The notes under the pieces: generated by a model
What the model was told of the DNA's origin: nothing
Database searches by the model: none
What the model saw: the letters and a program-made list of their open reading frames with translations, nothing else
Program-made: the position numbers and the translations under genes
Part shown: positions 1 to 10,500 of the stretch, piece after piece
Numbering within the stretch: position 1 is the first letter of the stretch
Layout: each line of letters begins with the position of its first letter
Source of the DNA: Costus lasius
Taxonomy: Eukaryota > Streptophyta > Magnoliopsida > Zingiberales > Costaceae
Direction of reading: 5' to 3'
Length of the DNA: 64,000 nucleotides
NCBI GenBank assembly: GCA_027563935.2
Contig: CM050450.1
Span: 26,089,439 to 26,153,438, forward strand

Positions 1-554
1 ACAAGACCTGATATATTTTATGGAGTTGGACTCTTAAGTCGTTTTATGGAGTCACCAACCTTGACTCATTTGAAGGCTGCAAAACGAATTCTGCATTATG
101 TTAAAGACACTCTAGATTTTGGCTTGTTCTACGCACCCTTCTCGAAGTTCAAACTTGTTGGCTATAGTGATAGTGATTGGGGAGGAGACATTGATGATCG
201 AAAGAGCACTACTGGATATTTGTTTGGCTTTGGAGATACTGCATTCACTTGGAGCTTGAAGAAGCAAGCCATTGTAACACTCTCAACATGTGAAGCAGAG
301 TATGTAGCTACTACTGCTTGTGTTTGTCATGCTATATGGCTAAGAAATTTGCTAAAGATGATGCATATATCGTAAGATGAAGCTACTGAAGTTTATGTGG
401 ACAACACCTCAGCCATTGCTTTAGACAAGAATCTCATCTTTCATGATAGAAGCAAACACATTGATACGAGGTTCCATTTTATGAGAGAATGCATCAACAA
501 GAAAGAAGTCGAGCTCAAATATGTCAAGTCTAAAGATCAAGTTGTAGATATACT
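1..554 (+). pseudogene. Copia B pol, RNase H domain (C-terminal end, broken)
   Basis: Frame 1 is open from the first base and encodes the end of Copia reverse transcriptase followed by RNase H. Visible motifs are TRPD at the start, the [10 protein letters not shown] block, the KSTTGY block, the STCEAEYVA block and VYVDNTSAIAL, then the KHIDTRFHF block. This domain removes the RNA strand during reverse transcription. A single TAA at 373-375 interrupts the frame where related proteins usually have Gln, and the frame stays open on both sides of it. Element C cuts the gene at 554; the frame resumes at 11376 with the conserved Thr-Lys-Pro-Leu ending and stops at 11395-11397. The copy therefore needs two events undone to be whole and is certainly inactive. 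Confidence 0.9.
550..554. repeat. Target site duplication of element C (left copy)
   Basis: ATACT directly precedes the TGACAC start of C, and the same five bases follow its GTGTCA end at 11371-11375. Removing C and one copy restores the Copia B reading frame exactly. Confidence 0.93.
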
Positions 555-814
555 TGACACCTTGCATTTTAGTAGTGATTTTTACTATTATTCCATGATG
601 AATTTATGCCTATTTTAATGATTTCACACTCCTTTAAGACTTATTTAGTTAAAAACTTCAGAATCTTCACTTTTCGTCTGTCTTACTGAATTTCAGGTAA
701 AATCATCCAATTTTGAACCCTTTTTGAAGAATCTAAAAGCATGGGGTGATTCCTTATGAGAAGATGAAGCTGCCCGTAAAATTTGGGCGCAATCAGAGCC
801 TTTTCTGGACTTCA

Positions 815-1126
815 CGGCCAGGTGAACCCCATGGGGTTCACCCGTGATCTTGTCGAAGGAAGGATTTCAGCGCACATGTCACTGCCTGGTGAACTGGGCG
901 GGGTTCACCGATGATGTCGAGATTTCTGAAAGCTGCCGCACACTTCACTGGCAGGTGAACCCCATGGGGTTCACCCGTGAACTCATCTGGAGATATCTGC
1001 ACAGAAATACATCAAGGCTTTCACCGGTAGGTGAACCCCATGGGGTTCACCTGTGATTATTTCGCAACAAAAGAGTTCTGAGCACTTCACCACCTGGTGA
1101 ACCCCGCGGGGTTCACCCATGAAGGC
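815..1126 (+). repeat. Array of five palindromic modules in C 5' LTR
   Basis: Five spaced copies of an imperfect palindrome, GGTGAACCCC-NN-GGGGTTCACC, lie at about 821-842, 888-909, 954-975, 1030-1051 and 1097-1118. They are usually flanked by CACGGCCA or CCGTGA. Each half is the reverse complement of the other, so single strands could form 10 bp hairpins. They lie 115-420 bases upstream of the TATA box, the normal place for enhancer sites in U3. Similar modules occur in element G and in the internal spacers of both elements. Confidence 0.85.
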
Positions 1127-1239
1127 GTCGAAACAGCACGACCTCCACTCGGTCTTTCGTTGATTCCCGGTCCGATTCAACTCCAAATTCAGCAAGTGAG
1201 GATTTTTCGGAAAGATGACTCGAAGACGAACATATAGAA

Positions 1240-1247
1240 TATAAAAG
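1240..1247 (+). promoter_or_regulatory. TATA box of element C LTR promoter
   Basis: TATAAAAG followed by CCCTAA, downstream of the palindromic modules. The same sequence is at 8236-8243 in the 3' LTR, and the G LTRs have it at the equivalent place. Confidence 0.7.
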
Positions 1248-2128
1248 CCCTAATTTCCGTGACCAAAAGAGGGAGAAATCGGGTGACGAAGTGGCTAAGG
1301 CGGATGGACACGGCGATTCGGCGACTTCGAGCGGATTTTTAAAGATTGGATCATCGGAACCTCGCGATTCTTGCTTGTTCCGTTCGGTGTATCTTCTCCT
1401 CCCTCTTAGAAACCTATTCCTGTGATTTTCTCATGATTAAAGAGAGGATTTTGAGCGTTGTAACGATGGTTGTAGAGTAAACCTATTTTCAGGGCTAGGT
1501 TAAAGCCCTCTGACGATTTTTGTTTGCATCTCATGTATTAACTTTGCTATTTGGATTATATCTTAAGCATATTTCACTTGATGTATTGATTTCTTGATTT
1601 GTACTCTGGCCAAGTATTATCATGTCATAGTTGTTACGGTTCATAACGAGAGTAGGACCGTAACGACCAAACCTCTTTGTGAATCTTGTGAAGGCTCGAC
1701 GCGAAAGTGCTTGTTCTTCGCTCGAGGGTTCATAATCTACCACAGAACTAATTGGGTTTATCTAGAACGATCCACCGCGAAAGTAGGAGACATTCTGGGT
1801 AAACACCGGGGTGTATACTCGAAAGAGGGCACCTTGTACCACAGGGTAGATTCCTTATGCATATCTGTAGATCCAAGTAACTGTTATTTAATTCTTAACG
1901 CGAAACCTTGCCCTGAAATTCTCTCTCATATATTTTGCCTGATGTAGTTGTTTGATTTCTTGCTTACAATTTCGCTTAATTTTAGTTTTTAAAGTTCTAA
2001 AAACCACGATTCGATTAGCTTGGATTCCAAAAAATTAGACTTTCTAGAACTCACCTTGCTCCCTGTGGGATCGATATCTTTTGTATTACTGCGACATTTT
2101 CGTGCACTTGCGGACAGTGTCAAGTTTT

Positions 2129-2146
2129 TGGCGCCGTTGCCGGGGA
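2129..2146 (+). other. Primer binding site of element C (tRNA-Asp)
   Basis: TGGCGCCGTTGCCGGGGA begins six bases after the LTR end. It is the complement of the 3' end of plant tRNA-Asp, the primer typical of Athila and Tat Gypsy elements. Element H has the same site on the other strand (59227-59244), and G has a mutated one. Confidence 0.88.
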
Positions 2147-2288
2147 GCAACAGTTGATATTAGTACACTTATGAGTTTTCGGGAGACCAAGCTTAGTTAG
2201 TTTTTCTTTTTCTTTTTTTTATTCTAATTTACACTGCCTCCTGCTCTTTATTTTCTTTGAACTTCATTTTTGGATCTGACAAACTTTT

Positions 2289-3743
2289 ATGCAAAGAAGT
2301 TCCAGGGCAGGAGCACTCTTCGAAGTTGATCTTGAGATAGAACAGACCTTCAGACAAAGAAGGAAGCTTGCGCAAATCCAGAAAAAGGAGAATCGGGAAC
2401 AGATGGAACATCTTCACAACAACATGGAGAACGAACCAGCACCTCAACCTCTGAACCACAACAATATCAGAACACTGCGAGACTATGCAGCACCTTTCAC
2501 ACATGGGTTTCAATCAGGAATAGTCAGGCCTAGTGTCGAGGCCAATAATTTTGAAATTAAACCTGCATTACTTTCCATGATACAACAGAATCAATTCGGT
2601 GGTTCTTCTCTTGAGGACCCAAATATGAACTTGTCCATATTTTTAGAATATTGTGATATGTTAAAGATTAATGGAGCTACCTCTGATGCTATCAGGTTAC
2701 GCCTATTTCCCTTCTCTCTGCGGGATAGAGCGAGGGCATGGCTCCACACGATCCCCCCAGCTTCAATACGGACATGGGATGAACTGTCTCAAGCTTTCCT
2801 CTCGAAGTATTTCCATCCTTCAAAGACAATCCAACTCAGAAACCAGATAACGAGCTTCATGTAGAAGGATGGAGAGTCTTTGTACGAAGCCTGGGAAAGA
2901 TTTAAAGAACTTCAAAGAATATGCCCACGTCATGGACTTCAAAATTGGGTAATTGTTCACACTTTTTATAATGGTCTAAATTTTAACATGAGGTGTATTG
3001 TTGATGCAGCTGCTGGAGGATCGGGACTGATGAGTAAAATACTAGAAGATGCGATCAACCTCCTGGAGGACATGGCACTGAACTACCATCAATGGAATCC
3101 AGAGCGAGGTACAACTTCAAGGAAATCAGGTAAATTCGAACTTGACTCATTAACTGCCCTGACTGCAAAGGTAGACAATCTGACTAAAAAATTTGATTCA
3201 TGGTCTGTTAACTCTTTGGACACTAATTCAGTATCTTGTGAGTTATGTGGTGTTGCAGGACATGTAGGTGCTGAGTGCCGAGTGGGAGATGGACAAGTGA
3301 TCCTAAGTCAACCTGAACATCTTAATGCAGTTGGAAATATGAACTCCATGAACAACCCTTATTCCAACTATTACAACCCTGGCTAGCGCAACCACCCGAA
3401 CTTCTCCTACCGGACCACGCAGCCACTTCAACCAGGGCAAGCGCCACAACAAGCACAACCTCAGCATGGGAACTTCAGGCCGCCACAACAAGAGAATTTC
3501 AGGCAGTCATCTGGGTTCCAACAGAGAAATTATAACCCTCCACCTCAGCAAGAAAATTACAATCCTCCTCAAAGACCGGCCCAAGATTCTCAACTAAGCA
3601 AGCAGATAGAAGGGCTAACTGACATGATGAAACTGATGATGACGAGGATGGACTCCTAGCGCTCATCCTCTAGAGCGCCAGGGAAGCTTCCATCACAGCC
3701 GGAAGTTAACCCGAGGGAACATTGCAATGCAATCTCCACTCGG
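2289..3743 (+). pseudogene. Athila-type gag (element C), two or more nonsense mutations
   Basis: Gag is the structural protein that forms the particle around the retrotransposon RNA. One frame carries the typical Athila gag blocks in order: an N-terminal region with NFEIKPAL and FGGSSLEDPN, the RLRLFPFSLRDRARAWL core, the FLSKYF and LYEAWERFK blocks, IVDAAAGG, and a CCHC zinc knuckle, C-X2-C-X4-H-X4-C, at about 3238-3279. A Q/P/N-rich tail follows, with a stop at 3657-3659. TAG codons at 2862-2864 and 3384-3386 sit where relatives have Gln and Trp, so the protein is broken twice. The frame reads on past 3659 through NPREHCNAI and TRSGKQLEEP, a block that precedes protease in this family. Start at 2289 is inferred from the similar beginning in G. 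Confidence 0.9.
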
Positions 3744-4240
3744 AGCGGCAAACAACTTGAGGAGCCTAGGATGCTGCACATGACACTGAGATTAAATCTC
3801 CTGAGACACTTCAACCTGAACAATCAAAAGAGGAGATAGAACATGAGAAACCACTTGATGATATATCTTATTTTGTAGGGTCTTGTCATAAGGTTGATGT
3901 TGTTGAGGAAGTGGTTAACCAAGAAGTGATTAGTGAATTATTTGTGGATCCTATAAAAATCTATTTTGCAACTGAAGATGAGGTGAAGGATAATGAGGAA
4001 GCTGAAGCTTTTATAAAACTCTTTGATTCAACTGAACTAGTCAACTTGAGGAATGTACAGTTTGAAAATTGCATAAGGAAACAACCAATGTAACTGATGA
4101 AGGTAAAGTAAGCTTGAAATCATTTTCTGACCCTTCAAGGTATGAAACACTTGGTAATTTCATCTTTATTCTGATTTATGAATAACACTTCTATGGTCGA
4201 GCTATTGACCTAAAACTAGCGCTCTTGGGAGGCATCCCAA
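3744..4240 (+). pseudogene. Remnant of gag-pol linker and post-integrase end; pol deleted (element C)
   Basis: An acidic stretch (about 3781-4093, including VVEEVVNQEVISELF and FATEDEVKDNEEAEAF) resembles the region between protease and reverse transcriptase in Athila polyproteins. At 4190-4240 comes a sequence that in element G lies just after integrase (minus strand, near 41690-41740), encoding a block like LALLGG. Protease is missing before it, and about 3 kb of RT, RNase H and integrase are missing within it. The assignment of the acidic stretch is by family resemblance and position; there is no catalytic motif. Confidence 0.6.
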
Positions 4241-4446
4241 GTTTTCTCGTTGCTTTCTGTTACATTAGTTGTCATTCAGTTTTAGTTTACCATCGTTGAA
4301 TAAGTTCACTCTCTTGTTTATCTAGTATTATTTTAGGAAGTGTTGATATTGAAATACACTGACGGAACATTATTTTTTAGTGATGCAGCTATGCTATGTG
4401 AACAGGAGTATTTTACTGGATTTTTACCAAAACTCAGTGCTCTTCA

Positions 4447-4560
4447 TGGCCAGGTGAACTCGGCGGGGTTCACCCGTGAAGACATCTGAACCAAAGAGGG
4501 CAAATTCCGCCATGCACTACATCGCTAGGTGAACCCGGGTGGGTTCACCTGTGTTCCTAT
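4447..4560 (+). repeat. Two palindromic modules in spacer before the ATHILA-type gene (element C)
   Basis: Two copies of the LTR palindrome lie at about 4452-4473 and 4528-4549, with half-sites GGTGAACTCG/GGGGTTCACC and GGTGAACCCG/GGGTTCACC and flanks matching the LTR copies. They lie between the pol deletion point and the third gene. Element G has six such modules in the same spacer. Confidence 0.8.
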
Positions 4561-4711
4561 TGATGCATTGGCCGTGTTTACTCCAGTCCACAGCTAGGGT
4601 TAGCGACTCCACGCCGCCGCCGCCCTCAACCACTCCAGATCTCAGCTCACCCAGCGATCTCCTGCCTCCGGATCCTCAAGGAACCTCCCTTCTTCAAGAC
4701 CAGCATCTCCG

Positions 4712-4857
4712 GTGAGATCCGCACAGGCTCATTCCGTTTCTAGTCTTTAGTACTCTTGTCTTTCCCATCCGCCGAACTGCCTGCTCCTGCCTCCTGGTTT
4801 GACTGCCATTTTTGTGTTTGGACGAAATCTTCTATGGTGGTTTTCTGGTTTCCTCAG
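4712..4857 (+). other. Possible intron in leader of ATHILA-type gene
   Basis: A donor-like CCG/GTGAGATCC at 4711-4712 and an acceptor-like TTTCTGGTTTCCTCAG ending at 4857 would frame a 146-base pyrimidine-rich intron. Splicing would remove the ATG at 4799 and leave 4880 as first start. I saw no comparable pair in element G, so this is only a possibility. Confidence 0.3.
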
Positions 4858-4879
4858 TTGCTCCCGGCATTTAGATTTA

Positions 4880-6321
4880 ATGGCTCCTAGGTGCAAGGCT
4901 CTTGTCTCTCGTCGCCATGTTCCCCAGCCTATGTCCGACTCTTCCACGGACGACGACGACTTCGTCCCACACAAACAGCCGACGCCGCCTTCCTCTTCCA
5001 GAGACCCGCCACGCTCATCTGCTCGGCAGCCCCAAGCTTATGTTTCCCCACCAAACGAATTCGGCATTGTCTTCAGAAATGCCGAACACCAACTAAACTT
5101 CGAGCAGCTCCTCCATCGCCAGATACTCAACACTCATTATTTGGACAGGAACACTCTCATCATTCTAGGGCTCATGGATGATGTTGAATTGATGTACTCC
5201 AATATTGGATGGGAGCAGTTCCTCCGGCTCGCCTCGCCTACGTACATCGGAGTTACTCTGGAGTTCCTCAGCTCTCTGGATGTGAGAGCTGCTGCTGCAG
5301 TGGATGAAGACCGAGGACGCATCTCTTTCCGGATGGGGAACATCGAGCACAATTTATCTCTCTCTGATCTCCGCCATATTTATGGTTTCCCGGAACTATG
5401 CACGCGTAATGTCCCAAGTGAATTCAATGAGCAATCTTTCTGGGCATCAATCACGAATGAACATTTCTACTCAGCCAGAGTGGCCAGAGCTTCTAGCATT
5501 TGCAACCCGACAATCAGATACGTCCAACGAGTGCTCGCTCATACCATATTCGGACGTGGGGAGAGCGATGACATGGTACACCAGTCTGAGCTATTTTATT
5601 TATGGTGCATGCTGCATTCTTTCAGGGTCGATTTGGGTTTCTACTTGGCAAAGCAGTTCAGCCGTATCGCGCACTGCCGCAAGGGCGCGATCGTCATAGG
5701 AGGCCTTATCACATCGCTTGCTGTCGCTCTAGGGGTCATCCCCTACGGAACACCCGAGGCTCATGGAAACAACCGGCTCGAGATTGAGTCGTGCGTTTCC
5801 ATGAAACTTATCGTCCGTCGAGGTTATTCTTATTGTATGATGTTCAAGGACAGCCAGTTCTGTTTACCACTACCTAATCCAGCACGCACCACCATGCACG
5901 TTCGAGAGAACTAGCGCATCAAGCCGACCCTATTGACACTGCACCACTTGCCCCTGGCACGTTTTTCTTTGGTGGCGGCTCTTCCTCAAATTCCATGATG
6001 CGTGTTCTTCAAGAAATGAGGGAGGAGCAGCTTCAGCAGCGCGAGCTCATCGATCAGATGGATACCTCCATCTCTTTTATACGCTAGGAGCAAGCTTCCC
6101 GATGGGAAGCTAATGAGGCTGGGATGCAGCGGCAGCACAAAATATTGGGATCAATTTGGGAAAAACTTTCTGCTATGGATGTCAGGTTCGCCCTGCTCAA
6201 CGAAGAAAACATAAGGAACATTCTGGTCTCTTCAGATGAGGAGGAAGCGCCAGGTCACACCTCACGCGGTAAGGGGAAGAGCTCTAGAGCTTCTGGCTCG
6301 CAGTCACGCAAGAGGCGATAG
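4880..6321 (+). pseudogene. ATHILA ORF-1-like gene (env position) of element C, frameshifted
   Basis: This is the third gene of Athila elements, in the place of a retroviral env, with unknown function. I take ATG 4880 (MAPRCK) as the start because G and H begin alike (MALKRK, MAPRKS). An N-terminal Ser/Asp-rich and Pro-rich region is followed by the ATHILA domain: IGWEQFL, TYIGVTLEFLSSL, GRISFRMGN, LRHIYGFPE, and further on VLAHTIFGRGESD and IVIGGLIT. The frame stops at 5912-5914. A second frame continues from about 5905 with a coiled-coil-like Glu/Gln-rich stretch, a TAG at 6085-6087, an acidic SSDEEE cluster and a Lys/Arg-rich tail ending at 6321. I see no signal peptide or transmembrane segment after residue 1. 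One frameshift and one stop break it. The G and H copies share the domain. Confidence 0.85.
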
Positions 6322-7588
6322 AATCATCCTCACTCGACAGCGCCATCCGTCTCCTCTCACGTATATGATGTTGCATAGAGGACTATGCAAAAATCTAAGA
6401 GCGGGTGAGCTGTCTTGACTCCAGCTTCTTCTTGGCTGTTTGGTTGTAGTTGTCGTGACTTTCTGTTTTCATTCTATGGATTTGTTATGCTACTCTATGA
6501 TGGATATTTTGATATTGGCATTGTATCATATATGCCACTATTCGTGAGCCTAGTCCACATCTTCAGGCCCCACTCTCTACAGTGTATGAGATATATTTGA
6601 GCCACTTGCTCTCCACTTTGATGCTATGCTTTTCATGTTAAATGATGTATGAATTTATAAGCTTGCATGTAGTTTGTTTTGAAGGATTATATTGCATATT
6701 CTGTGATGGAAAATTTTATGGACTTGTCATTTTAGTCTTGTCTGATGATAGCCTGACAAAATTCTTAAAGTTAGATGCATGTTTGGCTAGAATTTATTGA
6801 GACATGTTGAATGTAGTACCTGTTAGAAATTTACTCAATAGTCATGTCCATACATTCTTTGAATTAGAAATTTTCTAAACTGATTGATTTTAGGTAGTTC
6901 ATTAAGTGGGTCAAACATCTTCATGATTATTCAATTGATTGTGGCTTACAATTTACATGTCGATTCATACCATGTAACTGATATTCTCTTTTCAAACTTT
7001 GAATTCCTTTCCAGTATTGGGGAAACACTGCATTTGCTAAAAGTTAAGGATATGTTGATCTCTGATACTTAGCATTAAAAAAAAAATCTCTCACACTTAG
7101 ATTCCTCTACTTGGCACTGCGAAAAATTGGCAGTGGTACTGAAGGATATGAGTTGAAATCTAAGAAATGTGAATTGAAATAAAAAAAATCCTCTACTTGG
7201 CATTGCGAAAAATTGGCAATGGTACCTAAGGTTATGAGTTGAAGTCTAGTGCAATAATCAGTATCTCATATCCTGAATGAGACATTTGAGTTAACCCCAA
7301 TATTATGAATTGGAAGGACAAGAATGAAATGAGTGTTGTGTTTGCTTGATTGAATCTCATGTTTATTGCTTTCAGAATTGATTAATATCTAGAGACTGTG
7401 GGACCAAACTGGTGAATGCTTAAGACACTCCTTTTAGTTAATTTCTTCTAATTAGACCTTGGATTGCTAAAAAGTATTTATCCAAACTTGGGTACGAACT
7501 TCAACACAAAGATTATTCTTATGCCAAGCATGTATTTCAACTTATTTTATTACTTGAGGACAAGCAAAGATTTAAGTCGAGGAGTATT
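6322..7588 (+). other. Noncoding 3' region of element C
   Basis: AT-rich sequence between the third gene and the 3' LTR with no credible ORF. An imperfect tandem duplication with an 86-base period starts at 7104 and 7190: both copies contain CCTCTACTTGGCA, TGCGAAAAATTGGCA and a GAGTTGAA end. Just before the LTR, 7571-7588 holds AAGTCGAGGAGTATT, which matches the position of AAGTCTGGGAATATT in G and AAGTCTAGGGTATTT in H. It is therefore the likely polypurine-type plus-strand primer site. Confidence 0.7.
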
Positions 7589-10500
7589 TGACACCTTGCA
7601 TTTTAGTAGTGATTTTTACTATTATTCCATGATGAATTTAGGCCTATTTTAATGATTTCACACTCCTTTAAGACTTATTTAGTTAAAAACTTCAGAATCT
7701 TCACTTTTCGTCTGTCTTATTGAATTTCAGGTAAAATCACCCAATTTTGAAGCCTTTTTGAAGAATCTAAAAGCATGGGGTGATTCCTTATAAGAAAACG
7801 AAGCTGCCCGTAAAATTTGGGCTCAATCGGAGCCATCTCTGGACTTCACGGCCAGGTGAACCCCACGGGGTTCACACGTGATCTTGCCGAAGGAAGGATT
7901 TCAGCGCACATGTCACTGCCTGGTGAACCCGGCGGGGTTCACCGATGATGTCGAGATTTCTGAAAGCTGCCGCACACTTCACTGGCAGGTGAACCCCATG
8001 GGGTTCACCCGTGATCTCATCTGGAGATATCTGCACAGAAATACGTCAAGGCTTTCACCAGAACAAAAGAGTTCCGAGCACTTCACCACCTGGTGAACCC
8101 CACGGGGTTCACCCATGAAGGCGTCGGAACAGCACGACCTCCACTCGGTCTTTCGCTGATTCCCGGTCCGATTCAACTCCAAATTCAGCAAGTGAGGATT
8201 TTTTGGAAAGCTGACTCGAAGATGAACATATAGAATATAAAAGCCCTAATTTCCATGTGTTGGTGTATATGCCCTAAAGACCAATGTATGGACATGGTCA
8301 GGCATTGTTTGAATGTACTTTGATAGAACTATTACTCTTTATATAGGCATGGTCGTTATTATGCAGACTTCTCTACCTGCGTTGATGTATTGAGTTGCAT
8401 AAATAATGTCCCAGGAGTTTGGATTGGATCCATTCTCATAAGCTATCCCCAGACAAGGTACCTTAGCAGATATGGGACAGCTTCGGTACATGTGAGACTG
8501 GTGTATGGGCTGGTTAAGTGCGGGGCACAGTAACGCAGACATACAGGTGCATTGGATACACTGGAGTGATCCACCGTGAGGATTGACTTGTCTAGTCAAC
8601 AAGTCAATCTCACATGCAAGAGGTTTGCATTGATCCTTAGACTTGAGGTATTCATGTCTAGACTTGATGAAGGGTATGCTTTAATACAGTCTTACGTCTC
8701 TCCGTCATTGGGAGACCAAAACGACTGTCATTGGGCATGTCATAAGTCACGTAGAGACATGGATGACCAATAGTAGGATTTGCCCCTTCCTTCCGAGGAA
8801 GCATGATATCCACCTTGGGGTGCCCCACCTTATTGGTGCATGACAGGAAAGTGTGGCCACACTTGTTGAGTCATGACCAATGCATTGGATAATAAACTTG
8901 AGACTAATCCAATGGCAGGATATCAGCTTAGGCAAAGGGATCTGTAATGCAATGGGAATCCTCGTTGCTTGTTAGGAGTTGTTTCCATAATGACTTAAGT
9001 CCTATGACATGGGTAGTAGTGATGTGTTGCTAGATACCCCTCACTACTTAGGATGTTTACATCATTGCCATCGTCATATGGATCCTACGGGGTCACACGC
9101 AATAGACTCTTGACGTTGCTTTAATCAGAAGCCTTAGGATCAAGTTATTGGATAACTTGGATCAATTTGGAAGATTTCATCAGCGCCAATGGGCCTGATG
9201 AGTTGGAAGAAAGTTATTGGAGCCAAACTTCATTTTTGGCAGGTTGACCCGAAATTGACCTAGATTGGTCACATTTGGATTAGGGTTGCATTGGATTGGA
9301 TCCAATGGCTTAATCAACCCATGCCATGAAGTTTGGGCTAGCTCATTATCCAATGAGGCCCAATAATTAGTTGTCATGAAGAGGAATTGGCTTAAAAGGG
9401 TATAATGGGGAGAAATCTCACCCCATTGGCGCCTAGGGGCATAATGGGGTGAGGGAGGCGCATTTGCTTCATTATGGAAGTAAAGGGCGCCTAGCCCTTC
9501 TTCCTTAGAAGGAATACTTGCCTCTAAGGTAAGTCTTGGGGCTGATATGGCTTGAGAACTTTTATGGGAAGTTCCTAGGCGCATATGGACATAGGGAAGA
9601 GGTATATGGTAATGTCTTGGAGACTTACCTTACCTCAAACCCTAGTTTCTCCCAAAACCCTTACCCTAGCCGAAACTCCTCATGCATGTTGCGCCTAGCC
9701 ACTTAACCTTTGATGGTAAGAATGCATTTGAGGCATGTCTTGGGCTGATATAGTGTTTAGACTTTTATGGATAGGTTGAATGAGGTTTATGGTAAAGTCT
9801 TGGAGACTTTCCTTACTTCAAGACACCTCATCCTAGCCATACACTTGGCATGATCCTAGCCCTTGCTCAAACCGCCTCTAGTCCTATTTATAGGACCCAT
9901 TGTCGCCCTCTCTTTATGATGAACTCTTGGAGTCGTGAACACAAGTAGAGGGGCGAAAGCAAGGGCAAAGGGTGACAACATCAAAGTGGTGCAACCCTTC
10001 TTCCAACAAGTGACCGCAAGTCTTCTCCTTCCTCTCCTCTTGGCGTGACTTGGAGAAGGACTTGGTGGCGCAATTTCCCCCTAATCTTCCTCAAGGCCGA
10101 AACTCATCTTCTCCCTCTTCTCTTGGAGTGAAGAGGATAAGGAGTTGGCGGCATCTTCCTTGCACTTGGCGCATGAACCTTGGAGGTGGCGCAAGAAGAG
10201 TGAAGGAACCCTAAGGCTCGATTCTCTTCCCGAGGCTAGCACCGAGCGTGGAAGGGAGCAACGATCAAGGAGTCGACGCGTGGATACTTGTAGAGGGCGA
10301 ACACTTGGGCGCCTTCAACATGGCTTCGACATCTAAACAAGCATAAGAGGTACATCTCTAACACATCCTTGTGTTTTCTCTCTCGCATGGATCCTTGAGA
10401 AAGGAATGTGTTTCGGGTGTAATGCTTCTTCCGCTGCGTCCTGGGACTGCAAAATTTTAAATTACACCCGGCATTCCCCAACACCATGACATAAAGAGGG

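Larger units (their letters stand above)
555..2122 (+). repeat. Element C 5' LTR
   Basis: A 1568 bp LTR running from TGACACC to GTGTCA. It contains five palindromic modules (about 815-1126) built on GGTGAACCCC and GGGGTTCACC half-sites, then a TATA box (1240-1247), then a transcribed part rich in short ORFs of no coding value. The right-hand copy at 7589-11370 matches it once the solo LTR D is taken out, except for one palindromic module and one short insertion. No gene is encoded here. Confidence 0.93.

Noticed and set aside
1594..1947. 117-codon ORF in the C 5' LTR
   Set aside because: LTR sequence; the 3' LTR copy has changes that do not respect this frame, and no protein family is visible.
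9180..9584. 134-codon minus-strand ORF
   Set aside because: Lies within the solo LTR D; the related LTR of Copia I does not keep the frame.
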